From SM23-62 sp964575235 (GTDB lineage: Bacteria; Bacteroidota; Bacteroidia; Bacteroidales; SM23-62): DNA of 8,583 bases. The notes below the pieces were generated by a model. It did not search any database. It saw nothing but the letters and a program-made list of their open reading frames with translations, and was not told where the DNA came from. Both the position numbers and the translations under genes were made by a program. Positions 7,960-8,583 of this stretch are shown here, one piece after another (position 1 is the first letter of the stretch; each line of letters opens with the position of its first letter). The stretch is taken from assembly GCA_964575235.1 (NCBI GenBank), contig CAZNQG010000129.1, forward strand, positions 1 through 8,583. Direction: 5' to 3'.

Positions 7960-8568
7960 TTATGCATGACCGTATTTCTTCAGAAATTCCATGAGTTTGC
8001 GTATGGCTCTCGCACGGTGACTTATCTGGTTTTTCCGTCTCAGGGACATCTCGGCAAACGTCTCCCCAAATCCATCGGGAAGGAATACCGGGTCATATCC
8101 GAATCCTCCTTTACCCCTTGCCTCTTCGAGGATGCATCCCTCAACAATGCCTTCAAAGATGTGTTCCTCTCCAGCCATAATCAGTGCTATCACCGTGCGG
8201 AACCTGGCTTTCCGCATGTTTTGTCCGGCCATTTCCCGAAGAAGCTTCCGGATGTTTGCACGGGGTGCCGGCTCACCCGGTTCTCTCTCCCCGCTCAACT
8301 CCGCATACCGGGCCGAATAAACTCCGGGGGATCCGCCGAGGGAATCCACCTCCAGTGCGGTATCATCCGCAAAGCAGTCCCTCCCCAGCCTGCAGTAGAC
8401 CAGCCTGGCTTTCTGCAGGGCATTTCCCTCGATGGAATCCTGGTCCTCGGGTATGTCTTCCAGCAGTCCGGCCTCGTCCAGGGTAAGTATCCTGAATTCT
8501 TCGCCCAGAATAGCCTGTATTTCAAAGGCTTTGTGCTCGTTATGCGTGGCCAGGATAAGTTCTTTCAT
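7960..8568 (-). CDS. rdgB: RdgB/HAM1 family non-canonical purine NTP pyrophosphatase
   Basis: This cytoplasmic enzyme hydrolyses dITP, ITP and XTP to monophosphate and pyrophosphate, keeping deaminated purines out of DNA and RNA. The 202-residue product has the normal length and all the family signatures: substrate-binding ATHNEHK at 7-13; EGNALQKA at 47-54; the catalytic block ADDTALEVDSL at 67-77, with the conserved Asp pair; PGVYSARYA at 81-89; GFGYDPVF at 155-162; and KNQISHRARA at 179-188. Many family members have ADDSGLxV, so Thr70 and Ala71 are conservative variants. The ATG at 8568 begins the canonical beta strand KELILATHN. The 15 bases visible upstream show no Shine-Dalgarno sequence, which is normal for Bacteroidetes. 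The stop lies at 7960-7962, next to or overlapping the porZ start region, so the two probably share a transcript. Confidence 0.96.
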   Translation of the reverse strand: MKELILATHNEHKAFEIQAILGEEFRILTLDEAGLLEDIPEDQDSIEGNALQKARLVYCRLGRDCFADDTALEVDSLGGSPGVYSARYAELSGEREPGEPAPRANIRKLLREMAGQNMRKARFRTVIALIMAGEEHIFEGIVEGCILEEARGKGGFGYDPVFLPDGFGETFAEMSLRRKNQISHRARAIRKLMEFLKKYGHA

Positions 8569-8583
8569 TCGGAGGGATTTAAA

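Overview
The window looks like chromosomal DNA from a Bacteroidetes (Bacteroidota) bacterium. The evidence is a PorZ-type propeller protein of the type IX secretion system (T9SS), a very large surface protein built from LamG, DUF2341, Ig-like and PKD-like modules, and a general lack of Shine-Dalgarno sequences. All four convincing genes are on the minus strand, so transcription runs from high to low coordinates. No tRNA, rRNA, CRISPR array, transposase or integrase was seen.

In order of transcription: (1) 8568-7960, an RdgB/HAM1 nucleotide-pool sanitising pyrophosphatase. (2) 7886-5598 (possible longer start at 7967), a PorZ-like T9SS protein with signal peptide, beta-propeller repeats and a C-terminal sorting-type domain. 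It lies directly behind rdgB and may overlap it. (3) 5597-5358, an intergenic stretch almost entirely filled by one long imperfect inverted repeat. (4) 5357-4617, the recombination mediator RecO. (5) 4616-4163, a 454-bp non-coding gap with a small hairpin around a ten-T run and no convincing gene. (6) 4162 to the left edge, at least 1387 codons of a giant secreted protein whose C-terminus lies outside the window. Its last part here enters a tandem array of 104-residue PKD-like repeats.

rdgB, porZ and recO are housekeeping or secretion genes in close array. The giant protein is a plausible T9SS client, but the sorting domain that would show this is not in the window. The strongest unexplained signal is the roughly 207-bp palindromic element between porZ and recO. 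The second is the near-identical repeat copy at the left edge, which implies recent duplication or homogenisation of the array.
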